DNA of 64,000 nt from Paracoccaceae bacterium (lineage in GTDB: Bacteria; Pseudomonadota; Alphaproteobacteria; Rhodobacterales; Rhodobacteraceae). The notes below the pieces were generated by a model. The model saw only the letters and a list, made by a program, of their open reading frames with translations, searched no databases and was not told the origin of the DNA. This document shows positions 20,355 through 28,693 of this stretch, in pieces. Within the stretch, counting starts at the first letter, position 1; the number at the start of each line of letters is the position of its first letter. The position numbers and the translations under genes are program-made. Location of the stretch: assembly GCA_014872815.1 (NCBI GenBank), contig WKFK01000015.1:682001-746000 (forward strand), in the 5' to 3' direction.

Positions 20355-22016
20355 TCAGGTCCAATGCAACTCTGCGGGGCGGATCTCAAACGAGATGTGA
20401 TGCGCCCCGCTTGCCAGTCCATCTACCGTGTGGTTTGCCAAAGCACGCCAATACGGCTGGATGGTCACCGCATCGTCTTGCAGGATTTTTTCGCCCTGCG
20501 CGACCAACGCGCGACGCTTGTCGATGTCTACCGTACCCAGGGCCTCGTCCAGGATGGCGTCAAACGCGGGGTTTGAATAGCCAAACTCGTTCCACGCCTC
20601 GCCGCTGCGATAGGCCAGAGCCCAGATTTGCACCCCGAGAGGTCGGTGGTTCCAATCCGTGGCGCTAAACGGGAAGCTGTCCCAGTTGTCCCAGTAGGTG
20701 CGCCCGGGCACAATCGTGGTTTTGGCTTTGAAGCCCGCGTCACGCAGCTGCGCTACAACCGCATCAGTGGTATTTTTGCGCCAGGCGTCGTCGATTGTGT
20801 GAATTTCCATCTCAAAGTCTTCGGCGCCCACCTCTTTCAGCAAAGACCTTGCGCCTTCCGGATCATACTTCGGCATGCCAATGTCAGTATATTCCGGGTG
20901 GGCTGGTCCAATGTGGTGGTTTTGTGCCACCTCGCCGCGTCCGTCATTGCCCAGTTCGAGCAAAATACCGTTGTCCACGGCTTTCATAACCGCCTGTCGC
21001 ACGCGCAGGTCTGCGTAGGGTTTGATGCCGCCCACTTCGGCTTCTTGGTTGGGGCGTACGACCACGGTGGCCATGGAAATCACATTGTGTTTGGTCCAGC
21101 CGTCAAAGTTGCCAATCAGATCGGCGTATTCGCCATCAACGGAGTAGGTCATGTCGATCGCCCCATCCCGCGCTGCGCGGGCCCAGGCGGCAGGGTCGGT
21201 GCCAAAATCAAGGAATTCGATCCGGTCTAGCCAGGCCCCGTTGCCTTCATTCCACCACCGATGGTTGGCGTTGCGCACAAGGACGCCTTTTTCGCTTGGG
21301 ATCAAACTCTCGGGCAGGTAAGGCCCTGTACCAATGGGGTTTTCCAGCATTGTTGTTGCGTCAAACCCGTCCGGCACAATGGCTGCTGGGTAATCCGCCA
21401 TGCCGGGGATTAGGGAGATGTCCGGCTTTGGCAGGTTGAGACGCACCGTGTGGCTGTCGACCACCTCAATGGCACTGTCCAGCGCTTGGTTGGTGTTTGG
21501 GTCAATCAACGTGGCAAAGCGCCCCGCCATGGAATTTCCAGCCATGTCGCGGTCACACCAGCCGCGGATATTGCGGGCGACGTCCTCTGCGGTGAAGGCG
21601 GTGCCGTTGTTCCAGGTCACGCCTTTGCGCACAAAGAGCGTGTAGGTCTTTGCGTCGTCGGAAATCTCCCAGCTTTCCAGTAGCGCGGGCTTAAACGTGC
21701 CGTCGCTTTCATAGGTGATGAGCGTTTCCAGCCAGCCACGCGTAAAGTTGGCGATCTGTGGCCAGTCAAACAGGCGAGGGTCTTTGAGCGCACGGACCTC
21801 CTGTTGGATCCGCACGGTGCCGCCCTGTTTTGGCGCGGCTTGCGCGGCGGCTGGCGTGGGCAAGCCGAGCATCCCGTAAGCGGTGGCAGAGGTGGCCCCA
21901 AACGCGCTCGCTAGCGCCAGAAACTCCCGCCTGTCCACGCCGCCTCGTCGCACCTTGTCTGCGTGGTGCAGAAGGTGGGATGGCATCGGCTGTCCGTTGC
22001 GTTTGGCAAAAATCAT
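20355..22016 (-). CDS. Peptide/nickel-type ABC transporter substrate-binding protein (SBP_bac_5), Tat-exported
   Basis: This family 5 extracellular solute-binding protein of about 553 residues begins with a twin-arginine signal (DRREFLALASAFGAT, cleavage near AAAQA). The mature part has the usual landmarks, such as WPQIANFTRGWLETLITYE, YTLFVRKGVTWNNG and GTGPYLPESL. The ATG at 22016 has AGAGGA upstream and is chosen over an upstream in-frame start that would bury the Tat signal. These proteins bind di/oligopeptides or related solutes in the periplasm. No permease or ATPase gene is adjacent, so it is an orphan here and must use a transporter encoded elsewhere. Ligand unknown. Confidence 0.9.
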   Translation of the reverse strand: MIFAKRNGQPMPSHLLHHADKVRRGGVDRREFLALASAFGATSATAYGMLGLPTPAAAQAAPKQGGTVRIQQEVRALKDPRLFDWPQIANFTRGWLETLITYESDGTFKPALLESWEISDDAKTYTLFVRKGVTWNNGTAFTAEDVARNIRGWCDRDMAGNSMAGRFATLIDPNTNQALDSAIEVVDSHTVRLNLPKPDISLIPGMADYPAAIVPDGFDATTMLENPIGTGPYLPESLIPSEKGVLVRNANHRWWNEGNGAWLDRIEFLDFGTDPAAWARAARDGAIDMTYSVDGEYADLIGNFDGWTKHNVISMATVVVRPNQEAEVGGIKPYADLRVRQAVMKAVDNGILLELGNDGRGEVAQNHHIGPAHPEYTDIGMPKYDPEGARSLLKEVGAEDFEMEIHTIDDAWRKNTTDAVVAQLRDAGFKAKTTIVPGRTYWDNWDSFPFSATDWNHRPLGVQIWALAYRSGEAWNEFGYSNPAFDAILDEALGTVDIDKRRALVAQGEKILQDDAVTIQPYWRALANHTVDGLASGAHHISFEIRPAELHWT

Positions 22017-22213
22017 GGCGTCCTCTTTGCTGGGCGGAGGTCGAGGTGGCGTGTGAGCATTCTTCACCGTGTCTGTTACATGGGCAAGACATAAGCCTGT
22101 GATCTGACATGTGTTTCCGCCAAGACTCAGCTTAAGATGTTTTCTTAAGGGCTGTTTAGCCGGGCCCGCGCACTGTGGTATGCACAGTTCAAACAAACCT
22201 TGAGGCCAGTTCG

Positions 22214-23266
22214 TTGCGCATATTGAGCGTCACATCGGTGCGAAATGAAGCGCCCTATCTGTTGGAGTGGATTGCACATCACCGCGGCGCGGGGGTGACG
22301 GATTTTCTGATCTATTCAAACGACTGTGATGATGGCACGGATCAGATATTGTCCTTGCTGGCGGAAGCTGGCGAGATCACCCACGTGCCGCATGTGCCAG
22401 AGCCGGACAAAAGCATCCAGTGGCAAGCGTTGCGGCAGGCGTGGAAGCATCCGCTGCGCAAGACGGCGGATTGGATCATGGTTACGGATGTGGATGAGTT
22501 CCTCAACATCCATGTTCCGGGACATCAAATCTCTGACCTTCTGGGCAAAGTGCCTCAAGACTCAGATGCAATCCTGTTACCTTGGCGCCTGTTTGGGAAC
22601 AATGAGCGCGTCGACATAGAAGACGCACCAGTCACAGCACAGTTCACACGTTGCATTCCAGCAGAGGCGCAATATCCGGTTGCGGCCAGTCTGTTCAAAA
22701 TGCTGTTTCGCGCCAAAGGCCCGTTCAATCAGTTTGGCGTGCACCGGCCCAAGCAAAAGGATCCGGAAAAGGCTGGTTTGCCTAAAATTGTCGATGGCAG
22801 TGGCAAACCGGTGCATCCTTTTCTGGCCAAGACACCGCAACGTTTGTCGCTCTATGATCTTGGCGTCGCGCGAGACTTGGTGGAGCTAAATCACTATGCG
22901 GTGCGCTCTGCGGCGGCGTTTGCAGTCAAGCGGGACCGGGGGCTGCCCAACCGAGCGACCAAGAAGGTGGACCTTGCCTATTGGGTGGAGCGTAATTTCA
23001 ACACCGAGAGAAATACGTCTATCTCCCAAATGCGCCCATCGACAGAGAGGGAACTGCAGCGATTGTGGGCGATCGATGGTGTCGCGGCAGCCCATGCCGC
23101 AGGGGTGCAATGGCACAAGGATAGATTTGAGGTGCTGATCGGGCAGCCAGAGGTCCAAGAGCTGATGTCCCAAATCCTCTGCGCGGGTGGTAGCCAAGTG
23201 CCTCCGCGTGATTTGCAGCGTCAGTTGGTTCAGTGGTATCAACAAGCCAACTATAAGAAATCCTGA
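22214..23266 (+). CDS. Glycosyltransferase family 2/92-like protein (Glyco_tranf_2_4)
   Basis: This protein of about 350 residues has the GT-A hallmarks SVTSVRNEAPYLLEWIAHHR at the N-terminus, FLIYSNDCDDGTD and the metal motif VTDVDEFLNI near residue 94. LNHYAVRSAAAFAVKRDRG follows; this conserved block is shared with the next gene. It is predicted to be cytoplasmic and to act on a surface glycan. The start is uncertain: the TTG at 22214 aligns with the family N-terminus and has GAGG upstream, while an in-frame GTG at 22175 has no ribosome-binding site. It opens a four-gene plus-strand run ending at 27583. Confidence 0.88.
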   Translation: MRILSVTSVRNEAPYLLEWIAHHRGAGVTDFLIYSNDCDDGTDQILSLLAEAGEITHVPHVPEPDKSIQWQALRQAWKHPLRKTADWIMVTDVDEFLNIHVPGHQISDLLGKVPQDSDAILLPWRLFGNNERVDIEDAPVTAQFTRCIPAEAQYPVAASLFKMLFRAKGPFNQFGVHRPKQKDPEKAGLPKIVDGSGKPVHPFLAKTPQRLSLYDLGVARDLVELNHYAVRSAAAFAVKRDRGLPNRATKKVDLAYWVERNFNTERNTSISQMRPSTERELQRLWAIDGVAAAHAAGVQWHKDRFEVLIGQPEVQELMSQILCAGGSQVPPRDLQRQLVQWYQQANYKKS

Positions 23267-23306
23267 CACAAACGTGCAGGGGGCAGCGGATAATAAGGGC
23301 CAGAAA

Positions 23307-25571
23307 ATGGGCAAAGCGGCGTTTCACTATCGTGAACTGACACATACACAGGTGGCTGGCAGCACGGTCTTGTCGTGCCTGAAACTCGATGGCGGTGCGA
23401 CGCCAGAGTGTTTGGCTTTCTTCAAAACCGGGCTGGCGGAAAAAGACCTGAAAGCAGGCGCGCAGACCAAACTCACCAACGCGCGCAGCGTGGGCAACGG
23501 TTTGATTGTGAACCTGGCCTATGAAGGGGACGCACCGGCCGTCAAGGTAAACGGCGAGGAACGTCGCCTATCGCTTGAGCCGCAGGAGTTGGATACCTTT
23601 GCAGCCCTCAATGTGATGTTGGCGGTGCGCAATGGTGAAACGGCACAAGCCACGTTGGCGTGGCTGCGCTACCACGCGGCACAACACAACTTGCAAGGCG
23701 CGGTGATTTTGGATCGGGCGGAGCCCGGCAAAGATACTACCTACTTGGAAGAAGTGGAGGCCGGTGCTTCGGTCATTGCCGGTCTGAAGCAGGTTATGGT
23801 GGTGCGTGTGGATGCGCCATTGGGCGCTTTGGACTTACCGGCAGAAGCGCACCCCTACAATGCGCCGGATGCACCGGGCAAAGACCGCATGGACATTCCG
23901 CCGCCATCGCCATGGGACTCTCCGCTTGCTGAACTGCAGTTGATTGAAATGATCCGCTATCGCTGGCTCAATGCGGCGCGGGCGGTGGCGTTGCTGGATA
24001 TCTCTGATCTGGTCATGCAGATCAAAGGCAAGGGCACCAAGGGGCGCACCTTGTTTGATATGGCGGTGAAATCCACCTCTGGCGTGGTGACGTTGGTGGG
24101 ACAACATTGCTACCCTTGGCGGGTGCGCAATGATGAACCTGTGCGCCACGGAGATCACATCTGCGTTCAGTTTGACGCGGCCAAATTGCGCCGGCGCTGG
24201 GTGGTGGCGCCACAGAAAACCGGACCTGACGTCGTCTGGCGTTTGATCCGCGTGGTGGGGGCAAAGCCCGAGGCGGATGAGTGGGTGAAGTTCTATCGCT
24301 GTATGGGGCTACGCCATCCAACCGATACAGTGGGGCAGATTGTCCCCAAAACCTCACTGATTGAAGAGGCGGAGCTGATCAAGCTTTCCAAGAAGAAGTT
24401 TGATCATAAGCCGATCCGCATGCCGGAAATCCCGGCGCCGAAAGTCAATCCGGCTGACAATGATGTCGCGATCATCACCTGTATGAAAAACGAGGGGCCA
24501 TTCATTCTGGAATGGCTGGCCTACCACCGCGCCATCGGGGTGAAAGACGTTCTGGTCTTCACCAATGACTGTAACGATGGCACGGATACGTTTTTGGAGT
24601 TGTTGCAAGAAAAAGGCTTTGTGCAGCACCGTGACAACCCGTTCAAAGGCACCAATCTTAAGCCGCAGCACGCCGCGCTTCAGGCGGGAGAAAAAGAAGA
24701 GATCATCCAAAACGCCGATTGGGTGATTTCCATGGATGTGGACGAGTTCATTAACGTGAAGGTTGGCGATGGTACGCTGCCCGCGCTATTTGAGGCTGTG
24801 GGCGATGCCAATCTGATTTCTTGCACGTGGCGGCTATTTGGTAACTCCGACGTGCATGAGTACGTGGATAAGCCGTTGATGGCGCAGTTCACGCGATGTG
24901 CGCGGGAGATGACGCGAAAACCGCATCAGGCTTGGGGTTTTAAAACGCTGTATCGCAACATTGGCCTGTTTAAGAAGCTGGGCGTTCACCGGCCCAAAGG
25001 GCTCAACCCGCAGCTTTGGTCGCACATCAACTGGGTGAACGGGTCCGGCCAGCCGCTGCCGAAGGACATGTATCGCAACGCCTGGCGTTCCACGACAGAC
25101 ACCATCGGCTATGATTTGGTGCAGCTCAACCACTACGCCGTGCGCTCGGCAGAGAGCTTCTTGGTGAAGCGCGATCGCGGGCGTGTGAACCACGTCGATC
25201 GCGATCAGGGCATGGCTTATTGGTTCCGGATGAACAACAACACCGAAGAAGACACCTCGATCCAGCGCATGATCCCGGCGATGCAGGAAGAGATGGACCG
25301 TTTGTTGTCTGACCCCGAGATTGCTGAGGCGCATGCATTTTCCGTGGACCGCCACCGCGCCAAGATCGACGCGCTCAAGGAAACCCCGAACTACAGCAAG
25401 TTCTACGATGACCTGACCAGCGCACGTCAGGAGCGTTTGGCACGCTTGCATCCGCATTTTGGTGCCAACGTTTTCTTGGCTGGTCCGGAGGTCATCCCCG
25501 ATTGGGTGGTGGAACGCGATTTGCCAGAAGACTTCTTCTTCACCGTCGAGAAGCAAGACACGGCGCACTAG
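23307..25571 (+). CDS. Large glycosyltransferase family 2/92-like protein with degenerate N-terminal copy
   Basis: The product is 754 residues from the ATG at 23307, with GGG upstream. The C-terminal half, from about residue 395, is a full GT-A domain: ITCMKNEGPFILEWLAYHR, VFTNDCNDGTD, SMDVDEFINV and LNHYAVRSAESFLVKRDRG, all paralogous to the preceding gene. The N-terminal half seems to be a decayed copy of the same fold: NVMLAVRNGETAQATLAWLR matches the NE.x..LEWL block and ALLDISDLVM stands where MDVDEF should be, but the acidic metal ligands are lost. It may serve as an acceptor-binding or scaffold domain. Substrates unknown. Confidence 0.85.
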   Translation: MGKAAFHYRELTHTQVAGSTVLSCLKLDGGATPECLAFFKTGLAEKDLKAGAQTKLTNARSVGNGLIVNLAYEGDAPAVKVNGEERRLSLEPQELDTFAALNVMLAVRNGETAQATLAWLRYHAAQHNLQGAVILDRAEPGKDTTYLEEVEAGASVIAGLKQVMVVRVDAPLGALDLPAEAHPYNAPDAPGKDRMDIPPPSPWDSPLAELQLIEMIRYRWLNAARAVALLDISDLVMQIKGKGTKGRTLFDMAVKSTSGVVTLVGQHCYPWRVRNDEPVRHGDHICVQFDAAKLRRRWVVAPQKTGPDVVWRLIRVVGAKPEADEWVKFYRCMGLRHPTDTVGQIVPKTSLIEEAELIKLSKKKFDHKPIRMPEIPAPKVNPADNDVAIITCMKNEGPFILEWLAYHRAIGVKDVLVFTNDCNDGTDTFLELLQEKGFVQHRDNPFKGTNLKPQHAALQAGEKEEIIQNADWVISMDVDEFINVKVGDGTLPALFEAVGDANLISCTWRLFGNSDVHEYVDKPLMAQFTRCAREMTRKPHQAWGFKTLYRNIGLFKKLGVHRPKGLNPQLWSHINWVNGSGQPLPKDMYRNAWRSTTDTIGYDLVQLNHYAVRSAESFLVKRDRGRVNHVDRDQGMAYWFRMNNNTEEDTSIQRMIPAMQEEMDRLLSDPEIAEAHAFSVDRHRAKIDALKETPNYSKFYDDLTSARQERLARLHPHFGANVFLAGPEVIPDWVVERDLPEDFFFTVEKQDTAH

Positions 25572-25655
25572 CGCAAATTGTCGTGGAATTTCCGAAGACA
25601 GCCCAATGGTTTCCGCGTAAACTGTTTCCAAAGTAAAAACAAAGGTTGAGGTAAA

Positions 25656-26663
25656 ATGGCCAAACTTCCCGAAATCGCGTCCCTGTGGATTGGCGGGCAG
25701 CTTTCCTGGTTGGAGCAGCTCTGTCTGAAATCCTTTGCGGATGCGGGCCATCACACCACGCTTTACAGCTACGAAGAGATCCCGAACGTGCCGGAAGGGG
25801 TGCATGCGGCGGATGCGGCGGAGATTTTCCCTGGCGAACCGATGTACCGACATGCGCGTACCGGCAGCCCGGCCATCCACGCCGATCTGTGGCGGCTCAA
25901 CATGCTGAAGAAGACCGATAAGATTTGGGTTGATGCAGACATTTATTGCTACCGGCCGTTCAACTACACCCGCAAATCGGTCTTCGGCTGGGAGAAAGAA
26001 GGCTTGGTCTGCAACGCGGTGCTTGGCCTACCAAAAACCTCCAAGGCGTTGGATGCGATGCTGGCGTTTTTTGAGGATGAATACGCCATTGGCCCATGGT
26101 TGAAGCCCTGGCAGCAGAAAGAGCTTCAGGCGGAGAAAGATGCTGGCCGCCCTGTTCATATGACAGAGCAGAACTGGGGTTTTACCGGTCCGGCGGCAGT
26201 GACCTACTTTCTGCAGCAATCCGGCGAAATCAAATATGCCGAGCCTGAAGCCGCGTTTTATCCGGTGTCTTTCAAAGACCGGAACAAGATGATCCGAAGC
26301 GCTTTTGACATCGAAAAAGACTGGCTGACCGAGGAAACCAAGGGAGTGCATTTCTGGGCGCGGCGTATGAAGCCTCGTTTGGAAGAGAAAGAAAACAACC
26401 GCCCACGGCGTGGGTCGTTCATGGATAAGGTCATGCGCAAACATGGTATTGATCCGGATGAGGCGCTGATCCCGGCTAAAAAGAAAACCGCCAAAGCGCC
26501 GGTCACTGACCCGGAATTTCAGGCCAAGGTTGCGATTGAATCGCTGAAGGGTGAAGCCTCGGTGGAAAAGCTGTCGCGCGATTATCTGGTGGAAACCGGA
26601 CAGATCAAACAATGGCGCACGCAGTTGATCGAAGGTGCCCCGCGCCTTTTTCGGGAGGGCTGA
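25656..26663 (+). CDS. Glycosyltransferase (DXD, Gly_transf_sug-like) with C-terminal transposase-type helix-turn-helix
   Basis: This 335-residue protein has an N-terminal sugar-transferase domain: SLWIGGQLSWLEQLCLKSF at the start, then SPAIHADLWRLNML and the DxD in KIWVDADIYCYRP near residue 92. This pattern is typical of capsular/mannosyltransferase OCH1-like enzymes. After a basic linker (PAKKKTAKAPVTD), the last 48 residues, from about 288, read FQAKVAIESLKGEASVEKL and then a recognition-type helix with IKQWRTQLIEGAPRLF. This closely resembles the HTH_Tnp_1 domain of IS3-family OrfA transposases (the AKVALEALKGE...IHQWKKQLLEGA pattern). No break in the frame or IS ends are visible, so it is a genuine fusion as sequenced. 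Start ATG with AGGT upstream. Confidence 0.85.
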   Translation: MAKLPEIASLWIGGQLSWLEQLCLKSFADAGHHTTLYSYEEIPNVPEGVHAADAAEIFPGEPMYRHARTGSPAIHADLWRLNMLKKTDKIWVDADIYCYRPFNYTRKSVFGWEKEGLVCNAVLGLPKTSKALDAMLAFFEDEYAIGPWLKPWQQKELQAEKDAGRPVHMTEQNWGFTGPAAVTYFLQQSGEIKYAEPEAAFYPVSFKDRNKMIRSAFDIEKDWLTEETKGVHFWARRMKPRLEEKENNRPRRGSFMDKVMRKHGIDPDEALIPAKKKTAKAPVTDPEFQAKVAIESLKGEASVEKLSRDYLVETGQIKQWRTQLIEGAPRLFREG

Positions 26664-26665
26664 GC

Positions 26666-27583
26666 GTGGCGGATGGCGACACCAAACTCGACGCGCCCAG
26701 CCAATCTGACTGGCAAAGCAATCTGAAGACCATCGGCGCCGAGCGTGGATTTTTCGAAGAATTGGGCGAAGAGCACTCCGCGCTTTATATCCAACAGGGC
26801 AAAACCCTGATTGTTACGTTTGAAAATCTCGACCACGTCTATGAAGACAGTGCCGAACGCATGCCTTGGGGGCACAATTTTGTCACATCGCGCGGTTGGT
26901 CGATGCTGGGTCTGATGGCGCATGGCTGGTCGTGGTATCGCGACGCGGCGGTGTTTGATTTCTTTGATCGCCTGCGCGATGAGGGTTTCTTTGAGCAGTT
27001 CGACAAAGTGGTATTCTACGGTGCGTCGATGGGGGCGTATGCTGCCTCTGTGTTCTCCGCGGCGGCTCCCGGCGCGACGGTCATTTGCATTTCACCGCAG
27101 GCCACATTGGATCGTGAGATTGCCAGCTGGGAAACCCGCTATCGCAAAGCCTGGCATAGGGATTTCGGCGGGCGTTACGCCTATGGGCCGGACATGATTG
27201 CGGAGGCTGGTGAGGTGAATATCTTTTACGATCCTCGCATGGGGTTGGATGCGATGCATGCTGCCTTGTTCCGTGGCGACAACGTGCGCAAATACCGTTG
27301 CCGCTATATGGGGCACCGGATCGCCTCGCTCTGGATCATGTTAGGGCTGCTCAAGCCGGTCATCGAAAGCTGCGTGGCTGGCGATATGAGCGCGCCCAAA
27401 TTCTACAGCATGATGCGGGCACGGCGCGAAGTTGGTCGATACCAGAAAGAGATGCTCAAAACAGTTTTGGCAGATGGGCGTCCGTGGCTGATCGCGAACT
27501 ACTGTTCAGCGGTTCTGTCACGTCGCGGTGGGCCAAACTTCCGCAAGGCCCTGAATGCGGCGCGCTCCAAATTGAAGGGCTAA
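26666..27583 (+). CDS. Alpha/beta-hydrolase-like protein of a surface-glycan locus
   Basis: This protein of about 305 residues starts at the GTG at 26666, with GGGAGGG upstream and 2 bases after the previous stop. VVFYGASMGAYAASVFSAAA has the form of a nucleophile elbow (G-A-S-M-G). An Asp in FYDPRMGLD and a His in RYMGHRIAS could complete a triad. Homologues in roseobacters are often named phosphoadenosine phosphosulfate reductase, but I see no PAPS-reductase features, so I would not use that name. Its place directly behind three glycosyltransferases suggests acyl or sugar modification. Function is inference. Confidence 0.75.
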   Translation: MADGDTKLDAPSQSDWQSNLKTIGAERGFFEELGEEHSALYIQQGKTLIVTFENLDHVYEDSAERMPWGHNFVTSRGWSMLGLMAHGWSWYRDAAVFDFFDRLRDEGFFEQFDKVVFYGASMGAYAASVFSAAAPGATVICISPQATLDREIASWETRYRKAWHRDFGGRYAYGPDMIAEAGEVNIFYDPRMGLDAMHAALFRGDNVRKYRCRYMGHRIASLWIMLGLLKPVIESCVAGDMSAPKFYSMMRARREVGRYQKEMLKTVLADGRPWLIANYCSAVLSRRGGPNFRKALNAARSKLKG

Positions 27584-27592
27584 GCCCTTCAA
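27572..27592. terminator. Shared bidirectional stem-loop over two stop codons
   Basis: TTGAAGGGC-TAA-GCCCTTCAA is a perfect 9-base stem. Its loop is the plus-strand stop codon (27581-27583), and its right arm holds the minus-strand LacI stop (27589-27591). It suits termination or 3' end protection for both convergent genes. There is no clear T-run on either side, so intrinsic termination is not certain. Confidence 0.6.
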
Positions 27593-28605
27593 GCATCGCG
27601 CAGGGTGTCGCCAAAGCTGATGGTGGGGGCCAACGTGACTTGGCTGTCTTTCTCCACGTCGTTGACACGGGCGGCAATGATCTCTGCCGCCTTGATGCCA
27701 ATCTCGCGACGGCAGGCATCCATGGTCGCCAGTTGCCGTGGCAAGCCTTGCAACAATTCGACCCCGTTGAAGCCAGCCAGACCAATCTGTCCGGGCACTT
27801 CGATACCCTTCTCCAAAAGGTAGAGCAGGCCACCAGCGCCGATCATGTCGTTGCTGTAGTAGATGAAATCGACGTCGGGGCTGCGGTCCAGCACGGCTTC
27901 GGTCATCTCGCGACCTTTGGCCAGCGCGGAGCCACCGGAGTAAAACTCCCGATCCACCACTTCAACGCCGGACTTGGCCAACACCTCGGTGAAGCCTTCG
28001 AACCGTTTACGCGCACGGTGGTCGAGCGGCATCTTGGTGCCTAGGAAAGCGATCTTCTTGTAACCGGCTTTCAGGATCGCGGCGGCCATTTCTCGGCCAG
28101 CGCGGCGGTGCGAAATCCCCACCATGGCGTCAACGGGATCGCCATCGGTGTCCATGATTTCCACCACAGGAATGCCGCTGGCATTCAGCATCGCACGGGA
28201 GGCTTCGGTGTGCTCCAACCCCGCAATGATCACTCCCGACGGACGCCAAGACAGCATTTCATAGAGAACTTTTTCTTCTTTTTCTGGAAGATAGTCGGTT
28301 ACGCCGACGACAGGCTGCAACTCGGTGTCTTCCAGCACCTGACTGATCCCGCTCAGCACCTCAGGGAATACCATGTTGGACAAGGACGGGATGATCACCG
28401 CCACAAGGTTCACCCGTTGGCTTGCCAGCGCGCCCGCAATCTTGTTGGGTACATACCCAAGCTCCTTGGCCGCCGTCAGCACCTTGTCGCGAGTGGCCGC
28501 GGACACATCCCCGCGGTTGCGCAACACGCGGCTGACCGTCATCTCGGACACCCCCGAAGCTTCAGATACGTCACGAAGGGTCAAAGAGCGGTTATTCTGA
28601 GTCAC
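27589..28605 (-). CDS. LacI-family transcriptional regulator, GntR-like (gluconate type)
   Basis: This 338-residue regulator has an N-terminal LacI HTH (LTLRDVSEASGVSEMTVSRV, hinge YVPNKIAGALASQR) and a periplasmic-binding-fold sensor domain from about residue 64. It resembles the GntR/gluconate-type LacI repressors (PSLSNMVFPEVLSGI, FYSNDMIGAGGLLY). The start is a GTG with GGGAAG upstream. No sugar catabolic operon lies next to it, so its targets are probably elsewhere or in the adjacent glycan genes, with which it converges. Ligand unknown. Confidence 0.92.
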   Translation of the reverse strand: MTQNNRSLTLRDVSEASGVSEMTVSRVLRNRGDVSAATRDKVLTAAKELGYVPNKIAGALASQRVNLVAVIIPSLSNMVFPEVLSGISQVLEDTELQPVVGVTDYLPEKEEKVLYEMLSWRPSGVIIAGLEHTEASRAMLNASGIPVVEIMDTDGDPVDAMVGISHRRAGREMAAAILKAGYKKIAFLGTKMPLDHRARKRFEGFTEVLAKSGVEVVDREFYSGGSALAKGREMTEAVLDRSPDVDFIYYSNDMIGAGGLLYLLEKGIEVPGQIGLAGFNGVELLQGLPRQLATMDACRREIGIKAAEIIAARVNDVEKDSQVTLAPTISFGDTLRDA

Positions 28606-28693
28606 TGTTATTCTTCCCGATAAGCCTGAAAGAATGTTACCGCGATCAGTTGCGCAGGTTCAAGCGTTGGCTTCTGGCAAGTTGGGGCAGGGG

